This document shows, piece by piece, positions 16,687-25,501 of a stretch of 64,000 bases of DNA (position 1 is the stretch's first letter; each line of letters opens with the position of its first letter). Under the pieces are notes generated by a model. It worked only from the letters and a program-made list of their open reading frames with translations. It was not told the DNA's origin and made no database searches. Made by a program: the position numbers and the translations under genes. The DNA comes from Candidatus Poribacteria bacterium (GTDB taxonomy: Bacteria > Poribacteria > WGA-4E > WGA-3G): the NCBI GenBank assembly GCA_022827625.1, contig JAJEIE010000027.1, positions 1-64,000 on the forward strand, written 5' to 3'.

Positions 16687-17790
16687 ATGACAACGTATCG
16701 CGCAGGCGTAATCGGTTTGGGACGTATGGGCAGCACTTTTGATGATGAAATCACGCAAGGCGGTTCGATCTTTTTGCCGTACTGCCACGGTCCCACCTAT
16801 CACGCTGCACCAAATGTAGAACTGGCGGCAGGGGCTGATCTACACACCGAACAGGCAGCGATCTTCGGTGAACGGTGGGGACTGGGTTCTGAGCATATCT
16901 ATAGCGATTATCGTGAGATGCTGGAGAAGGAAGACCTTGACATTGTGAGCGTCTGCACAACGGCACGGATTCGGTCGACTATTGTTCAAGATATAGCGCG
17001 TTCCGGTGCTAAGGCGATCTGGGCAGAGAAACCGATTGCCCTTAGCCTCGCTGAGGCGGATGCGATGGTGGAGACCTGTCAAGCGGAAGGTGTTGCGCTG
17101 GCGATCAATTGCGCCCGACGCTGGAATCCGTTCTTTAGCGAAGCACGCAAACTCATTGATGAAGGCGAGATCGGCGATGTGCTGCAAGTGACGGTCTATG
17201 CACAGTGTGGACTCTCGCATAATGGCAGCCACGCTATTGATATTCTACGCTATATGGCAGGCGGGAATGTAGAGTGGGTTTTCGGTGAGATGCAGTCCGA
17301 CGAAGCCGCTGCGGGTGAAAGTGACCTACAGGGAAACGGCTACCTGGTTTTTGATAACGGTGTGCGTGCGTATCTCCGCAGCACATCTTGTGGCGCGGCA
17401 CCGTGGGAGGTCGATGTCATCGGCACAACCGGGCGCATCCGTTCTGTCAACAACGCTGAAACGTTTGAGTTAATTCGTGTGATTCCGGGGGGTAGACGCG
17501 GACGAGGCGTGCCTGCAAAATGTCCATTTCCGATTCCGGTGCGGATGCAAGGTATGGGGATAACAATCGTTGAAGACCTCATTAACGCCATTGAGAACGG
17601 GACTTCTCCGAAGTGTTCAGGAGAAGATGGGCGTGCTGCGCTGGAAGTAGCCGTCGCACTCCGAGAATCGCATCGCCGTGGTTGTGTAAAGGTTGAACTG
17701 CCGATTGAAGATCGGAGCCTTCGGATTCTCTCGTCAGAAATTCAGAACGACGACACACCCGCCCGAATTCGGCGGTTACAAGCGAGTTAG
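16687..17790 (+). CDS. Gfo/Idh/MocA-family oxidoreductase
   Basis: This 367-residue NAD(P)-dependent dehydrogenase has an N-terminal Rossmann fold (RAGVIGLGRMGS), the signature AEKPIALSLAEAD and the mid-protein INCARRWNPFFSEARKLIDEGEIGDVLQV, followed by the C-terminal alpha/beta domain. GGAGGGAAC lies just upstream of ATG 16687. The family oxidises or reduces sugars, inositols and related polyols. It precedes a PhyH dioxygenase on the same strand (55-nt gap), a pairing consistent with catabolism of a modified sugar or small organic, but the substrate is unknown. Confidence 0.92.
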   Translation: MTTYRAGVIGLGRMGSTFDDEITQGGSIFLPYCHGPTYHAAPNVELAAGADLHTEQAAIFGERWGLGSEHIYSDYREMLEKEDLDIVSVCTTARIRSTIVQDIARSGAKAIWAEKPIALSLAEADAMVETCQAEGVALAINCARRWNPFFSEARKLIDEGEIGDVLQVTVYAQCGLSHNGSHAIDILRYMAGGNVEWVFGEMQSDEAAAGESDLQGNGYLVFDNGVRAYLRSTSCGAAPWEVDVIGTTGRIRSVNNAETFELIRVIPGGRRGRGVPAKCPFPIPVRMQGMGITIVEDLINAIENGTSPKCSGEDGRAALEVAVALRESHRRGCVKVELPIEDRSLRILSSEIQNDDTPARIRRLQAS

Positions 17791-17845
17791 TGGAAATCGC
17801 GGGTACGCTACAAATCCCGCAGAGAATCGAGGCAGGGAGAATTAT

Positions 17846-18664
17846 ATGAAGCCGGCAGATTATGCGTTTTTTAAAGAAAATGGCTACGTCTCACTCGGTA
17901 AGATTCTGAGCGATGCCGAGGTTGCGCATTTTGTTCATGCCTTTGACCGGGATCGCACTGAAGTTCAAGACCATTGGTATCGTATCGGGCATTACCAGAC
18001 CGTGAATTGCGACGCACTTCTGACTGCCCCTGAATTCGACAATGTGATTCGGCATCCGATCGTCATGGATTGCCTATACACGCTGATGGGCAATGCGCCT
18101 TGCTTTTCAGAAATCTGTATCCGACACATGGCACCCTACGATGGGGAACTGAATCGCGGTTGGCATCGAGATGGTCCGAAACACTGGCCTGAACACCCGT
18201 TGCGTATCGGGTTCATACAGTTGATGCTATATCTGACCGATGTTGATGAAACGACGCACTGTTTCTCCTTGTCCCCGGAATCGGTGGACGCTGAGATTCT
18301 CGAAACAGACGCGCAGTTGGAACGTGGTGGCATCGTCGATTTGTATGGACCCGCTGGGACAGCTATACTCTTCAATATCGGTGTTTTACACACCGCTACG
18401 ACCCGTCCGACTCAGGAGGAACGCAAGACGGTGCAAGTCTATTACGGGCATCCGAACCGTCGGTACTTAAGCGAGGATTCGCTCATACCTGTTGAACTTT
18501 GGAGAGACCATCCCGACCCAGAGGTACGTGCCTTTTATAGTGTGCTTAACAACAAGACGCGCGACTATCTCGAACACACGGCTTCAAGCGGTGAACTGTC
18601 GTTTGAGGATACTTTGGCACTCCTTCGCGAACTGGATGTTAAGCACCGTAAGCGACCGATGTGA
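17846..18664 (+). CDS. Phytanoyl-CoA dioxygenase (PhyH) family protein 1
   Basis: This 272-residue Fe(II)/2-oxoglutarate-dependent oxygenase uses a double-stranded beta-helix. Start ATG 17846 is favoured by GGGAGA 6 nt upstream and by the family-typical opening FKENGYVSLGKILSDAEV; an in-frame extension upstream overlaps the preceding gene. Iron ligands are His107 and Asp109 (WHRDG) and distal His182 in GVLHTATTRPT, with a basic residue shortly after for 2-oxoglutarate. PhyH relatives hydroxylate lipids, amino acids, alkaloids or phosphonates. It is probably cotranscribed with the upstream dehydrogenase. Confidence 0.92.
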   Translation: MKPADYAFFKENGYVSLGKILSDAEVAHFVHAFDRDRTEVQDHWYRIGHYQTVNCDALLTAPEFDNVIRHPIVMDCLYTLMGNAPCFSEICIRHMAPYDGELNRGWHRDGPKHWPEHPLRIGFIQLMLYLTDVDETTHCFSLSPESVDAEILETDAQLERGGIVDLYGPAGTAILFNIGVLHTATTRPTQEERKTVQVYYGHPNRRYLSEDSLIPVELWRDHPDPEVRAFYSVLNNKTRDYLEHTASSGELSFEDTLALLRELDVKHRKRPM

Positions 18665-18722
18665 ATTGGCGACGGTCTGCCGTGATTTCTAATGTGAGAT
18701 GACGGGTTGGTCCTGTTATTAT

Positions 18723-19868
18723 CTAAGACGTTGCGCTCCTCAAAATCTCCGCCTGCACTGGATTTGCATAGCACTGATAATGCCGTTCGACATCTGCCTC
18801 CGGTGTAACACCTGCGTGGACGTAGACCCCAAAGCGCAGGCGGAAACGGTCATCTTCCAATTCATCAGGCGGATGGTGGAGGATGCTCATCTGTTCTGGG
18901 ACAGCGATTTCGCCGAAGAAGCCCGGATGTTCAGCGTTTTCTGGGTGATCAAACAACGCGATGCCAGCCACACCATTACCGACTGTGCCTCCTAAATCGC
19001 ACCACCGCGCCCGTTGATGATGCACCGTTGTTCTGCCAATCTGCCCTTCCGAATTTTCAACGTGCCCTTTCTCCGGGATACCCATTGACGGATTCAAACG
19101 CGCGACAAAGAGAAATTGCCGATCTCCGATATCCAGCGGCGGTGTTGTTTCGTGAATAATTTCCAGAAACCGTCGCGTATCGTCCGCATACCAGACCCGA
19201 GCCGTCCGTGTTTCTGTCATAATAACTTCACCATCCCCGTTGACATGGATCAGGTCTTCGACGAATTCAGCGTAGATGTTCCCTTCAGTGATTCGCACAA
19301 AACGTTGGTGCAACATCTTACCGCAAGGTCCATAAGGTGGCTCATCCCAATCAGACCAGATGTTTGCAGACCCACCTTCACCGTGCCCCCCGTAGGCGAG
19401 ATAAAGCCCTGTGTGATGCGGATGGTCGCCACCACCAGCCCCGCGAACCACTGTCCCGTGATGCCCGTTAAGGGGCCAAAAGTAAGGCTTCCAGACCCCG
19501 AGAAAGTTGTATCGTGCGAATAACGCGTCATCAGCAGAGATGAGCAAATGCGCCGGTTTCTGTTCGATTTGATAACGCACTTTTGATGGCGGTTCATTGG
19601 TCCGTCGGATCGCGTAATATGCCGATGTGTCCGCCGGAAGTTCGCCTGTTTGCCATGCAAGCTCACGCACCGTCGGCTCGAATTGACAGGGGACATCCTC
19701 GCCAGAGATATGACCCTCTGCATCCGCTATGGACATCGCAAGCCCGGAGACCCCTTCTTGCCAATCGGGAAAGTAACGTTTCGGCTTGAAACGCAAGCGG
19801 ACGAGGTCATTGTGTCGCTTGACCGAACCCGCCTCAATTTTGATGATTACACTTCGATTTTCTGTCAA
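18723..19868 (-). CDS. DUF6807 (PmoA-like) protein
   Basis: This 381-residue protein has a C-terminal domain with FLGVWKPYFWPLNG, RGAGGGDHPHHTGLYLAYGG, NIWSDW, HQRFVRITEG and FVARLNPSMGI, the His-rich signature of DUF6807, whose members are often annotated methane oxygenase PmoA-like without being membrane oxygenases. The fold is a galactose-mutarotase-like beta-sandwich, so carbohydrate binding is likely. The start is TTG 19868, supported by AGGAG 6 nt upstream; no better ATG exists. It is convergent with the PhyH gene to its left and probably belongs to the same catabolic island. Confidence 0.82.
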   Translation of the reverse strand: MTENRSVIIKIEAGSVKRHNDLVRLRFKPKRYFPDWQEGVSGLAMSIADAEGHISGEDVPCQFEPTVRELAWQTGELPADTSAYYAIRRTNEPPSKVRYQIEQKPAHLLISADDALFARYNFLGVWKPYFWPLNGHHGTVVRGAGGGDHPHHTGLYLAYGGHGEGGSANIWSDWDEPPYGPCGKMLHQRFVRITEGNIYAEFVEDLIHVNGDGEVIMTETRTARVWYADDTRRFLEIIHETTPPLDIGDRQFLFVARLNPSMGIPEKGHVENSEGQIGRTTVHHQRARWCDLGGTVGNGVAGIALFDHPENAEHPGFFGEIAVPEQMSILHHPPDELEDDRFRLRFGVYVHAGVTPEADVERHYQCYANPVQAEILRSATS

Positions 19869-19971
19869 TGGTTAACTCCTGTTCGCTTCAGCGTGAAATT
19901 GTTCAATCTCTCGGTGTAAGTCGCACGCCTCTTGCACGACGGACACATCTGATGAAAGTCGTTCTACGTTT

Positions 19972-21192
19972 CTACCAACTCCGAATGAATTCCTCTACCT
20001 CGAAATTCGCTGGCATCTCTGTCAGTTGATAGCGCATCACACGGGATGTTCTGTCTGGAACAGACTGGGCAATCTCTGCCTCAATTTTCTCGTATAGCGT
20101 CGAGAACCGCTGCCAGATGCTTTCAGCAGCTTCGGCGGAAAAACGATCTGCGAAATCCTCATAAAGATGGAAGTTGAGTCGGTGAGCAGAGATTGCCCCG
20201 ATGCGTTCTTCAATCGAAAGTTTGCTGACTTCAGGGGTCTTAAGTGTGCGGATCTTGTCGGCTAACTTTGAGAGGAATACGACAGCAACCATGCGTTCCT
20301 CTTCACCAGGGTGCAGCTTCGCCAACCCATCTCGAAAATTGTCAGCGTCCTTGTTATGGATGGCATGAAAGGTTGATTCAATCACATCGCACTGTTGCGT
20401 GTGGAGTTGGGAGAAATGTTCAAATCGGGCGCGCGCTTCGGTAGAAAGATGTTTGGTGAATTCCAGATTCCAATAAAAGTGATCGACAATTGGATATGAA
20501 GCACTACCAAAGGCACGGTATCCAAGGTGAACAGTCCGTCGCAATTTCGTGCTATAGTTGCTGCCCCAATGTAGACCCATGTGGCTGTAGACGACGCCAT
20601 CGCCTGCTGAAAGTTCAATCGGTATCCCGCCCGGCATCGGTTCCTGTGGTCGTGTCAATAGATGTTGATGTTCCTCTGGCGTGTTAGGACGACAATAACT
20701 TTTCGGCACGAGCCAAAACACGTTATCGTCATAAAGCGGGATGTTCCATTGGACGTAGCCTGGTCCGTTTTTAACATAATCCATCTGCATCCCCTTGAGG
20801 GGTGCTTGTACTGTTGGATCAATGTCGCGATGCCAACTGGCGGGACCGTGATCTTGTACGGGATTACACATCAGTGCCATCAGCGTTATCGCTGCCTCAG
20901 GTGCTCTCATCAGTTGCTGGCTCACACCGAGCGTATTCTCATGGAGGCAAAATTCGACGGTATTAGCGGTTGCTGCGTCAACGACTTCATCAAAAAACAC
21001 TCTCGGTTGTGCACTGGTTGTCCAAACGCCTCCCGGTCTCTCTTCCGGTTTCCGTTCTCTTGCCCAGACGACTTTTTGTTTCTCAACGAGCGTTTCAAAA
21101 CTTGTTCTCAACGCTTTTAACTGATCATGTGGAACAACTTGCCGTAGCACGATATAGCCATCATCAATGAGTTGTTGTGGGTCTACTTTCAT
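19972..21192 (-). CDS. Phytanoyl-CoA dioxygenase (PhyH) family protein 2
   Basis: This 406-residue protein, longer than typical PhyH (270-320), has the family N-terminus LIDDGYIVLRQVVPHDQLKALR, iron motif WHRDID, the core QWNIPLYDDNVFWLVPKSY, and distal His in YSHMGLHWGSNYS followed by RRTVHLGYRAFG. The C-terminal about 130 residues form an extra helical region of unknown role. GGAGC lies before ATG 21192. It has its own promoter (21278-21306) and is divergent from the next two PhyH genes. The substrate is unknown. Confidence 0.9.
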   Translation of the reverse strand: MKVDPQQLIDDGYIVLRQVVPHDQLKALRTSFETLVEKQKVVWARERKPEERPGGVWTTSAQPRVFFDEVVDAATANTVEFCLHENTLGVSQQLMRAPEAAITLMALMCNPVQDHGPASWHRDIDPTVQAPLKGMQMDYVKNGPGYVQWNIPLYDDNVFWLVPKSYCRPNTPEEHQHLLTRPQEPMPGGIPIELSAGDGVVYSHMGLHWGSNYSTKLRRTVHLGYRAFGSASYPIVDHFYWNLEFTKHLSTEARARFEHFSQLHTQQCDVIESTFHAIHNKDADNFRDGLAKLHPGEEERMVAVVFLSKLADKIRTLKTPEVSKLSIEERIGAISAHRLNFHLYEDFADRFSAEAAESIWQRFSTLYEKIEAEIAQSVPDRTSRVMRYQLTEMPANFEVEEFIRSW

Positions 21193-21277
21193 TGTTAGCT
21201 CCGTTTTACGTTCAGCATATCATTTACGTCGAATTCACCGTATTGCCGGTAACAGAACCTTTCCAGTCACTGCTTAG

Positions 21278-21306
21278 ATTATCTGTTAATTGCGTCTTTA
21301 TGTCAA
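21278..21306 (-). promoter_or_regulatory. Promoter of the minus-strand PhyH gene
   Basis: On the minus strand TTGACA (21306-21301), 17-bp spacer, GATAAT (21283-21278), about 85 nt before ATG 21192. Together with 21353-21381 it forms a divergent promoter pair in the 282-bp spacer. Confidence 0.7.
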
Positions 21307-21352
21307 GAGGTAAGGTTGCCGCTAAAAGCCCTTTTGATTTTGGAAATTTCAG

Positions 21353-21381
21353 TTGACAACGCTTCAGTAAACTAATATAGT
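21353..21381 (+). promoter_or_regulatory. Promoter of the plus-strand PhyH pair
   Basis: TTGACA (21353-21358), 17-bp spacer, TATAGT (21376-21381), about 94 nt before ATG 21475, giving a leader of roughly 87 nt. Confidence 0.75.
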
Positions 21382-21474
21382 TACACTAATTGCGATCCGT
21401 CTCATCCAAGTGAAAGAGGCACTCAGGCAGTTTATCTGCAGTCAAGTCATAGAACAAAATTCTTAGGAGACACT

Positions 21475-22347
21475 ATGCTAATTCGGGGTGAAGACAGTGC
21501 GATTAATCTCCCATCCACACTCACAGAAGAAGAGAAATGGCACTATGATTTGTTTGGTTATTTAGTGCTTCGGCAAGTGGTGTCGCCAGCAGAAGTAGAA
21601 CAGATGCTTGAAATTGCCAACGGGTGGTTTGCGCATCCTGAGACCGCGCCTGAACCGGTGAACGTCACGCAAGACGAATATAGTGGGGTGCTGAATAATG
21701 TCCAGTACGGCGATCGTATTTTCGAGCGGTTATCGCTCAATGAAAAGGTGATGCGGGTTGTGATGGGTTTGATGTGGAACCGTCCCAGACTCTTCAATTG
21801 CGCGCTCGTTTTGCAGAAGCAACGCCCTATCGCTGAGGGTGAAAAGGAGAGACTTCACCGCGATACCAGTGGTTTTGACTTTCCCGATGGCTTCCATAAT
21901 CCACATAACGATTACCAAGCCGGAAACGGACAGATCTATAGCAATTATGTCAACACCGCCATAACACTCGTCGATGTGCCGAAGAACAACGGTTTCATGT
22001 GCATCCCCGGCACGCATAAATCACGGATTAAATTACCAACCACACTCGACATTGATAACGAGTGGGCACCTGCCATCACCTTTGAACTGAAGGCGGGGGA
22101 TTGTCTTGTCTTCTCGTCGAGACTGATGCACGGCGCAAAATTTTGGAAAGTCGATGATCCACGCCGAGTCGTCTTCAATCGGTATCAATTCAGTTTCTAT
22201 TTTAATGAGAACTATAATCTCCCGATAGAAGCGCATCGGGATCGTATCTCTGTAGACCAATACGAATTAGAATCTATCCAACGGAGCGAAAAGGGGTTTG
22301 CGAAACGGATTCTCAAGAAACTCGAGGATGGAGAAGAACTATGCTGA
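21475..22347 (+). CDS. Phytanoyl-CoA dioxygenase (PhyH) family protein 3
   Basis: This 290-residue protein starts at ATG 21475 with AGGAG 5 nt before. It shows the opening LTEEEKWHYDLFGYLVLRQVVSPAEVEQ, an iron-binding LHRDTSGFD, the core ITLVDVPKNNGFMCIPGTHKS, and the distal His in FSSRLMHGAKFW followed by RRVVFNRYQF. It is a paralogue of the immediately downstream gene, which it overlaps by 7 nt, so the two are translationally coupled and may form a heteromeric or sequential oxygenase pair. Confidence 0.92.
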   Translation: MLIRGEDSAINLPSTLTEEEKWHYDLFGYLVLRQVVSPAEVEQMLEIANGWFAHPETAPEPVNVTQDEYSGVLNNVQYGDRIFERLSLNEKVMRVVMGLMWNRPRLFNCALVLQKQRPIAEGEKERLHRDTSGFDFPDGFHNPHNDYQAGNGQIYSNYVNTAITLVDVPKNNGFMCIPGTHKSRIKLPTTLDIDNEWAPAITFELKAGDCLVFSSRLMHGAKFWKVDDPRRVVFNRYQFSFYFNENYNLPIEAHRDRISVDQYELESIQRSEKGFAKRILKKLEDGEELC

Positions 22348-23159
22348 CACAGGAAGAAAAGTGGTACCTTGATTTACTCGGCTATTTTGTGGTACGTGAT
22401 GCGGTGCCGAAAGCGGACGTTGAACTGATGAAGGCGCAGATGTTCGAGTGGTACGAGTGGAATGCGTCAGATTTCAAGCCCCCGATGCGAATCAACGCAC
22501 CGGCGGGAAAACCGTGGTGGGTGTATAACATGCATTACGGGCATGAAGCTTTCCAGCGTCTTATCTTGAATCCAGAGATTTTGCGTGTAGCGACTGCCCT
22601 CACGTGGAATTACCCGCGAGTTTTTGATGTTGTCGCGAATATCTGCTATCCAGATGCAGACGGTTTGGAATTGCACGGTGGACATAAGGGTTGGTTTAGG
22701 AGTCCATATCACCAATACCAAGTTGCCAATGATGAGATCTTCGCGAGTTTCTTTAATCTTTCCGTTTCATTGGTCGATGTGCCGCCCGGCAACGGATTTG
22801 CTTGCATTCCGGGGAGCCATAAGTCGGAGTTCCAATATCCCGAACACATCACGATGGACGATCCGCCGCCGGTGGTCCACAACATTCCAGTGAATGCTGG
22901 CGACTTTATCGTGTTTCTGCCGAACACGCGACATGCCGGCAGACGGTGGAATCATGAGGCGTATCCTCGGATGACGGTGTTCTTACGCTGGCTCTATGCG
23001 AAGCAGTTTCATCATGTTGATGCCACCTTGTGGCCTCCGTTTGATGCCCATAAGGACGAGATTCCGGAGGCACTTCACGATCTTGAGAGCCGCGACCACG
23101 GACAGCGGGATGCGTTGAATGAACTCATAAATCCGTTTAAAGTGGATATTCCCGAATGA
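22341..23159 (+). CDS. Phytanoyl-CoA dioxygenase (PhyH) family protein 4
   Basis: This 272-residue paralogue of the upstream gene shares LTQEEKWYLDLLGYFVVRDAVPKADVE, SVSLVDVPPGNGFACIPGSHKSEF and the distal His in TRHAGRRWN. The first iron-ligand segment reads ELHGGHKGW, so the usual HxD is not obvious: the His is present but the Asp position is not. Either the metal site has shifted, or this is a divergent or non-catalytic partner of protein 3. The start lies inside the upstream gene's end and translation is coupled. Confidence 0.88.
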   Translation: MLTQEEKWYLDLLGYFVVRDAVPKADVELMKAQMFEWYEWNASDFKPPMRINAPAGKPWWVYNMHYGHEAFQRLILNPEILRVATALTWNYPRVFDVVANICYPDADGLELHGGHKGWFRSPYHQYQVANDEIFASFFNLSVSLVDVPPGNGFACIPGSHKSEFQYPEHITMDDPPPVVHNIPVNAGDFIVFLPNTRHAGRRWNHEAYPRMTVFLRWLYAKQFHHVDATLWPPFDAHKDEIPEALHDLESRDHGQRDALNELINPFKVDIPE

Positions 23160-23206
23160 AGGTCTTTTATAGTGAAGCCCATAATTATTTGGATACCCGT
23201 CTGAAC

Positions 23207-23233
23207 GTAGGGGCTGGGGAACCCAGCCCCTAC
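23207..23233. repeat. Perfect 12-bp stem-loop, REP-like
   Basis: GTAGGGGCTGGG, loop GAA, CCCAGCCCCTAC. It stands 48 nt after the last PhyH gene. There is no T-run, so it is more likely a repetitive palindrome or bidirectional 3'-end structure than a classical terminator. Confidence 0.7.
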
Positions 23234-23296
23234 GCGTGGGCAATGTGGTACGGTACCGTTGTCTCGGAATGTCCTCATATTTTTGGATTTTACTAT

Positions 23297-23470
23297 AACG
23301 CTTGCTTCTGAGCTGCTGCGTCCGTTGTCCTTGCAGTTTCTCAGTTGTTAAGAAACCTTTCATAACTTTGAGACGGTCGAAATTAACCAAAAACCACCGT
23401 GAAGCAGATCGCTTATGGGCGAGTACGCCGCAAAACGTAGTGGAACGGTGCCCAGATTTAATAGTTAAAA
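23297..23470 (+). repeat. Stop-codon repeat (family R1), copy d, extended
   Basis: AACG..TTGCTTCTGAGCTGCTGCG and the rest of the core read in the same orientation as copy a. They are followed by TTAAGAAACCTTTCATAAC, a CACCGT/ACGGTG stem and the TTTAATAGTTAAAA end shared with copy b. It fills most of the 394-bp gap before the NuoEF gene. Here it does not abut a stop codon. Confidence 0.75.
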
Positions 23471-23553
23471 ATTTAAAAATATTGACGGGAAGTTCGAGAA
23501 TTGGTAAGATGCACAAAGAGACGATTCTTTGTGTTACAGGACTGGAGCATTAG

Positions 23554-25191
23554 ATGTCAACCCCGACGAACCGCGAAGTGATTGCCCGGTGGCGCGATGC
23601 GCCCGCCCCACTGCTCGCGCTGCTACACGCCTTCCATGACCGAGACGGATTTATTTCGGAGGCAGCCCTTCGCGATATCGCTGTCGGACTTCGGATTCCA
23701 CTCGCCGAACTCTTTGGCACCGTAACGTTTTACCACCATTTTGCCCGTGAAGTCCCAGGACAAAGTGCACCGCGCGTGTGTACAGGTCCAGTTTGTCGGT
23801 TGCAAGGCGGTTTGGAAATCCTTGACGCACTCAAAGACGAGGGTGCGACACCGATGCCGTGTGCTGGGAGATGCGACGATTGCGTGCCGGTATTGAGGGG
23901 ACACGAGGTCTTCGTCGGAAAACAAGCAGATGCGCTTTCTGTGGAACCCACGCCGCTACCCCCACCATATCCGGGCGACGGCGAAGAATGTATTTTCGCT
24001 GAGATTCGGGAACCCGAACGCAACACATTGGCAGGCTACCGACGCACCGGTGGTTATGAAGCGTTGACACGTGCGGTAACAACGCTTAACCCAACGGATG
24101 TGATTGAAACGCTTAAAGAGAGCCAACTCGCTGGTAGGGGTGGTGCGGGATTTCCGACGGGCATGAAGTGGGAATCGGTTTTGAGTGCTTCGGGTGAACC
24201 GAAGACAATCGTCTGTAACGCAGATGAGGGTGAACCGGGATGCTTCAAGGATCGGGTTATCCTCGATTATGACCCGCACGCTGTAATTGAAGGGATGGTA
24301 CTTGCTGCTTACACAACAGGTGCGACGCGTGGCTTTATCTATCTTCGGTATGAATATCCAGAAACATTGAAAATACTCGAACAGGCACTTGCGGAAGCAA
24401 AAGCGGCAGGACTGCTGGGTGATGCTATCCTCGATGCTGACTTTAACTTCCACATCTACATTCGACGGGGTGCCGGTGCTTACGTCTGTGGTGAAGAAGG
24501 GTCGTTGTTAAACAGTTTGGAAGGGAAACATCCGTTTCCGAGGAACCGTCCGCCGTATCCTGTGACCCATGGGTTTGAGAATTTACCGACTGTTGTGAAC
24601 AATGTCGAAACTCTCGCTGCTGCTGTTCAGATTGTCCGGCGCGGTGCGGTGTGGTATAAGAGCCTGAGTTATGACGAGAACTTGGCAGGGACAAAGATTA
24701 TCAGTCTTTCTGGAGACATTGAGAGACCGGGAAATTACGAAGTACCGTTCGGACTTCCGTTAAAGGTGCTTCTCTACGAGTGGGCGGGGGGTGCGCCGGA
24801 AGGACGTGAGATTCAAGCAATTACGACAGCGGGACTCTCTGGTGGATTTATTGCTGCGGATGACCTTGATAGGACGATTGATGAACCGAGTTTCCAAGCG
24901 GTGGGTGCGATGCTCGGGGCGGCGGGAATTATGGTGTTTGATGATACGCGGGATATTCTTGATGTTGCACACAATGCGATGGAATTTTTTGCTGAGGAGT
25001 CTTGTGGAAAATGTTTCCCGTGTCGGATTGGTACGCAACGCTTGACAGAACTTTTGTCTGCCCCGTTGCAACCGGGTTCAGAAGCGTTGATTTCAAGCAT
25101 CGGGGCGGTTATGAAGGCGACAAGTGCGTGTGGACTCGGAACCGCTGCCCCGAATATTACGGACAGTTTGCTGCGTATTTTTAACAATTAA
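23554..25191 (+). CDS. NuoE-NuoF fusion (NADH-dehydrogenase diaphorase module)
   Basis: This 545-residue flavo-iron-sulfur protein joins NuoE and NuoF. Residues 1 to about 115 are NuoE-like with the [2Fe-2S] cysteines Cys76, Cys81, Cys103 and Cys107. Residues about 150-545 are NuoF-like: the glycine-rich NADH/FMN sites GRGGAGFPTGMKW and NADEGEPGCFKDRV, GAYVCGEEGSLLNSLEGK, and the [4Fe-4S] SCGKCFPCRIG plus ACGLG. Such fusions occur as HoxF of NAD-linked hydrogenases and the FdhB of NAD-linked formate dehydrogenases. No NuoG, hydrogenase or formate dehydrogenase subunit is in the window, so its electron partner lies elsewhere. GGAG sits 10 nt before ATG 23554. It ends NN plus stop (AACAATTAA), close to the R1 repeat end. 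Confidence 0.93.
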   Translation: MSTPTNREVIARWRDAPAPLLALLHAFHDRDGFISEAALRDIAVGLRIPLAELFGTVTFYHHFAREVPGQSAPRVCTGPVCRLQGGLEILDALKDEGATPMPCAGRCDDCVPVLRGHEVFVGKQADALSVEPTPLPPPYPGDGEECIFAEIREPERNTLAGYRRTGGYEALTRAVTTLNPTDVIETLKESQLAGRGGAGFPTGMKWESVLSASGEPKTIVCNADEGEPGCFKDRVILDYDPHAVIEGMVLAAYTTGATRGFIYLRYEYPETLKILEQALAEAKAAGLLGDAILDADFNFHIYIRRGAGAYVCGEEGSLLNSLEGKHPFPRNRPPYPVTHGFENLPTVVNNVETLAAAVQIVRRGAVWYKSLSYDENLAGTKIISLSGDIERPGNYEVPFGLPLKVLLYEWAGGAPEGREIQAITTAGLSGGFIAADDLDRTIDEPSFQAVGAMLGAAGIMVFDDTRDILDVAHNAMEFFAEESCGKCFPCRIGTQRLTELLSAPLQPGSEALISSIGAVMKATSACGLGTAAPNITDSLLRIFNN

Positions 25192-25260
25192 ATCTGGGCG
25201 GTGTTTCCGTTGTCAACACCCCGGTTCATGCTATAAGGAAACATGAATACCGTTGATTTG

Positions 25261-25278
25261 GAATGCCGTACGGCATTC
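25261..25278. repeat. Perfect 18-bp palindrome
   Basis: GAATGCCGTACGGCATTC, self-complementary without a loop. A related hairpin with the same GAATGCC stem and the neighbouring sequence AAATCAACGGTAT lies at 39583-39614 in the other orientation, so this is a small repeat family. Confidence 0.75.
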
Positions 25279-25283
25279 ATACT

Positions 25284-25495
25284 GTTGATTCTCTAAAATT
25301 GTTAAGAAACTCACTTTAGGTTATGAAAGGTGTGTTAACGATTGGAAGACTGCAAGGACAACGGACGCAGCAGCTCAGAAGCAATCGTTGTTGATTCTCC
25401 AAAATTGTTAAGAAACTTACTTTAGGTTATGAAAGGTTTGTTAACGATTGGAAGACTGCAAGGACAACGGACGCAGCAGCTCAGAAGCAATCGTT
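25284..25495 (-). repeat. Two tandem 106-bp copies of the R1 repeat
   Basis: Copies at 25284-25389 and 25390-25495 differ at only about three positions. Each contains the core CTGCAAGGACAACGGACGCA followed by GCAGCTCAG (inverse of the 3.3-kb and 23.3-kb copies), CTTTAGGTTATGAAAGGT and the end AATCGTT. The near-identity shows recent tandem duplication. Confidence 0.9.
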
Positions 25496-25501
25496 AAAAG
25501 A

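Larger units (their letters stand above)
25192..25501. other. Repeat-filled intergenic region
   Basis: This 310-bp gap holds no gene. It contains a perfect palindrome (25261-25278) and two tandem 106-bp copies of the R1 repeat (25284-25495). The next gene's ATG begins 7 nt after the second copy. Confidence 0.8.

Noticed and set aside
25448-25501. Upstream TTG start for the MFS transporter
   Set aside because: The extra 18 codons are the end of the R1 repeat; membrane topology begins properly from ATG 25502.
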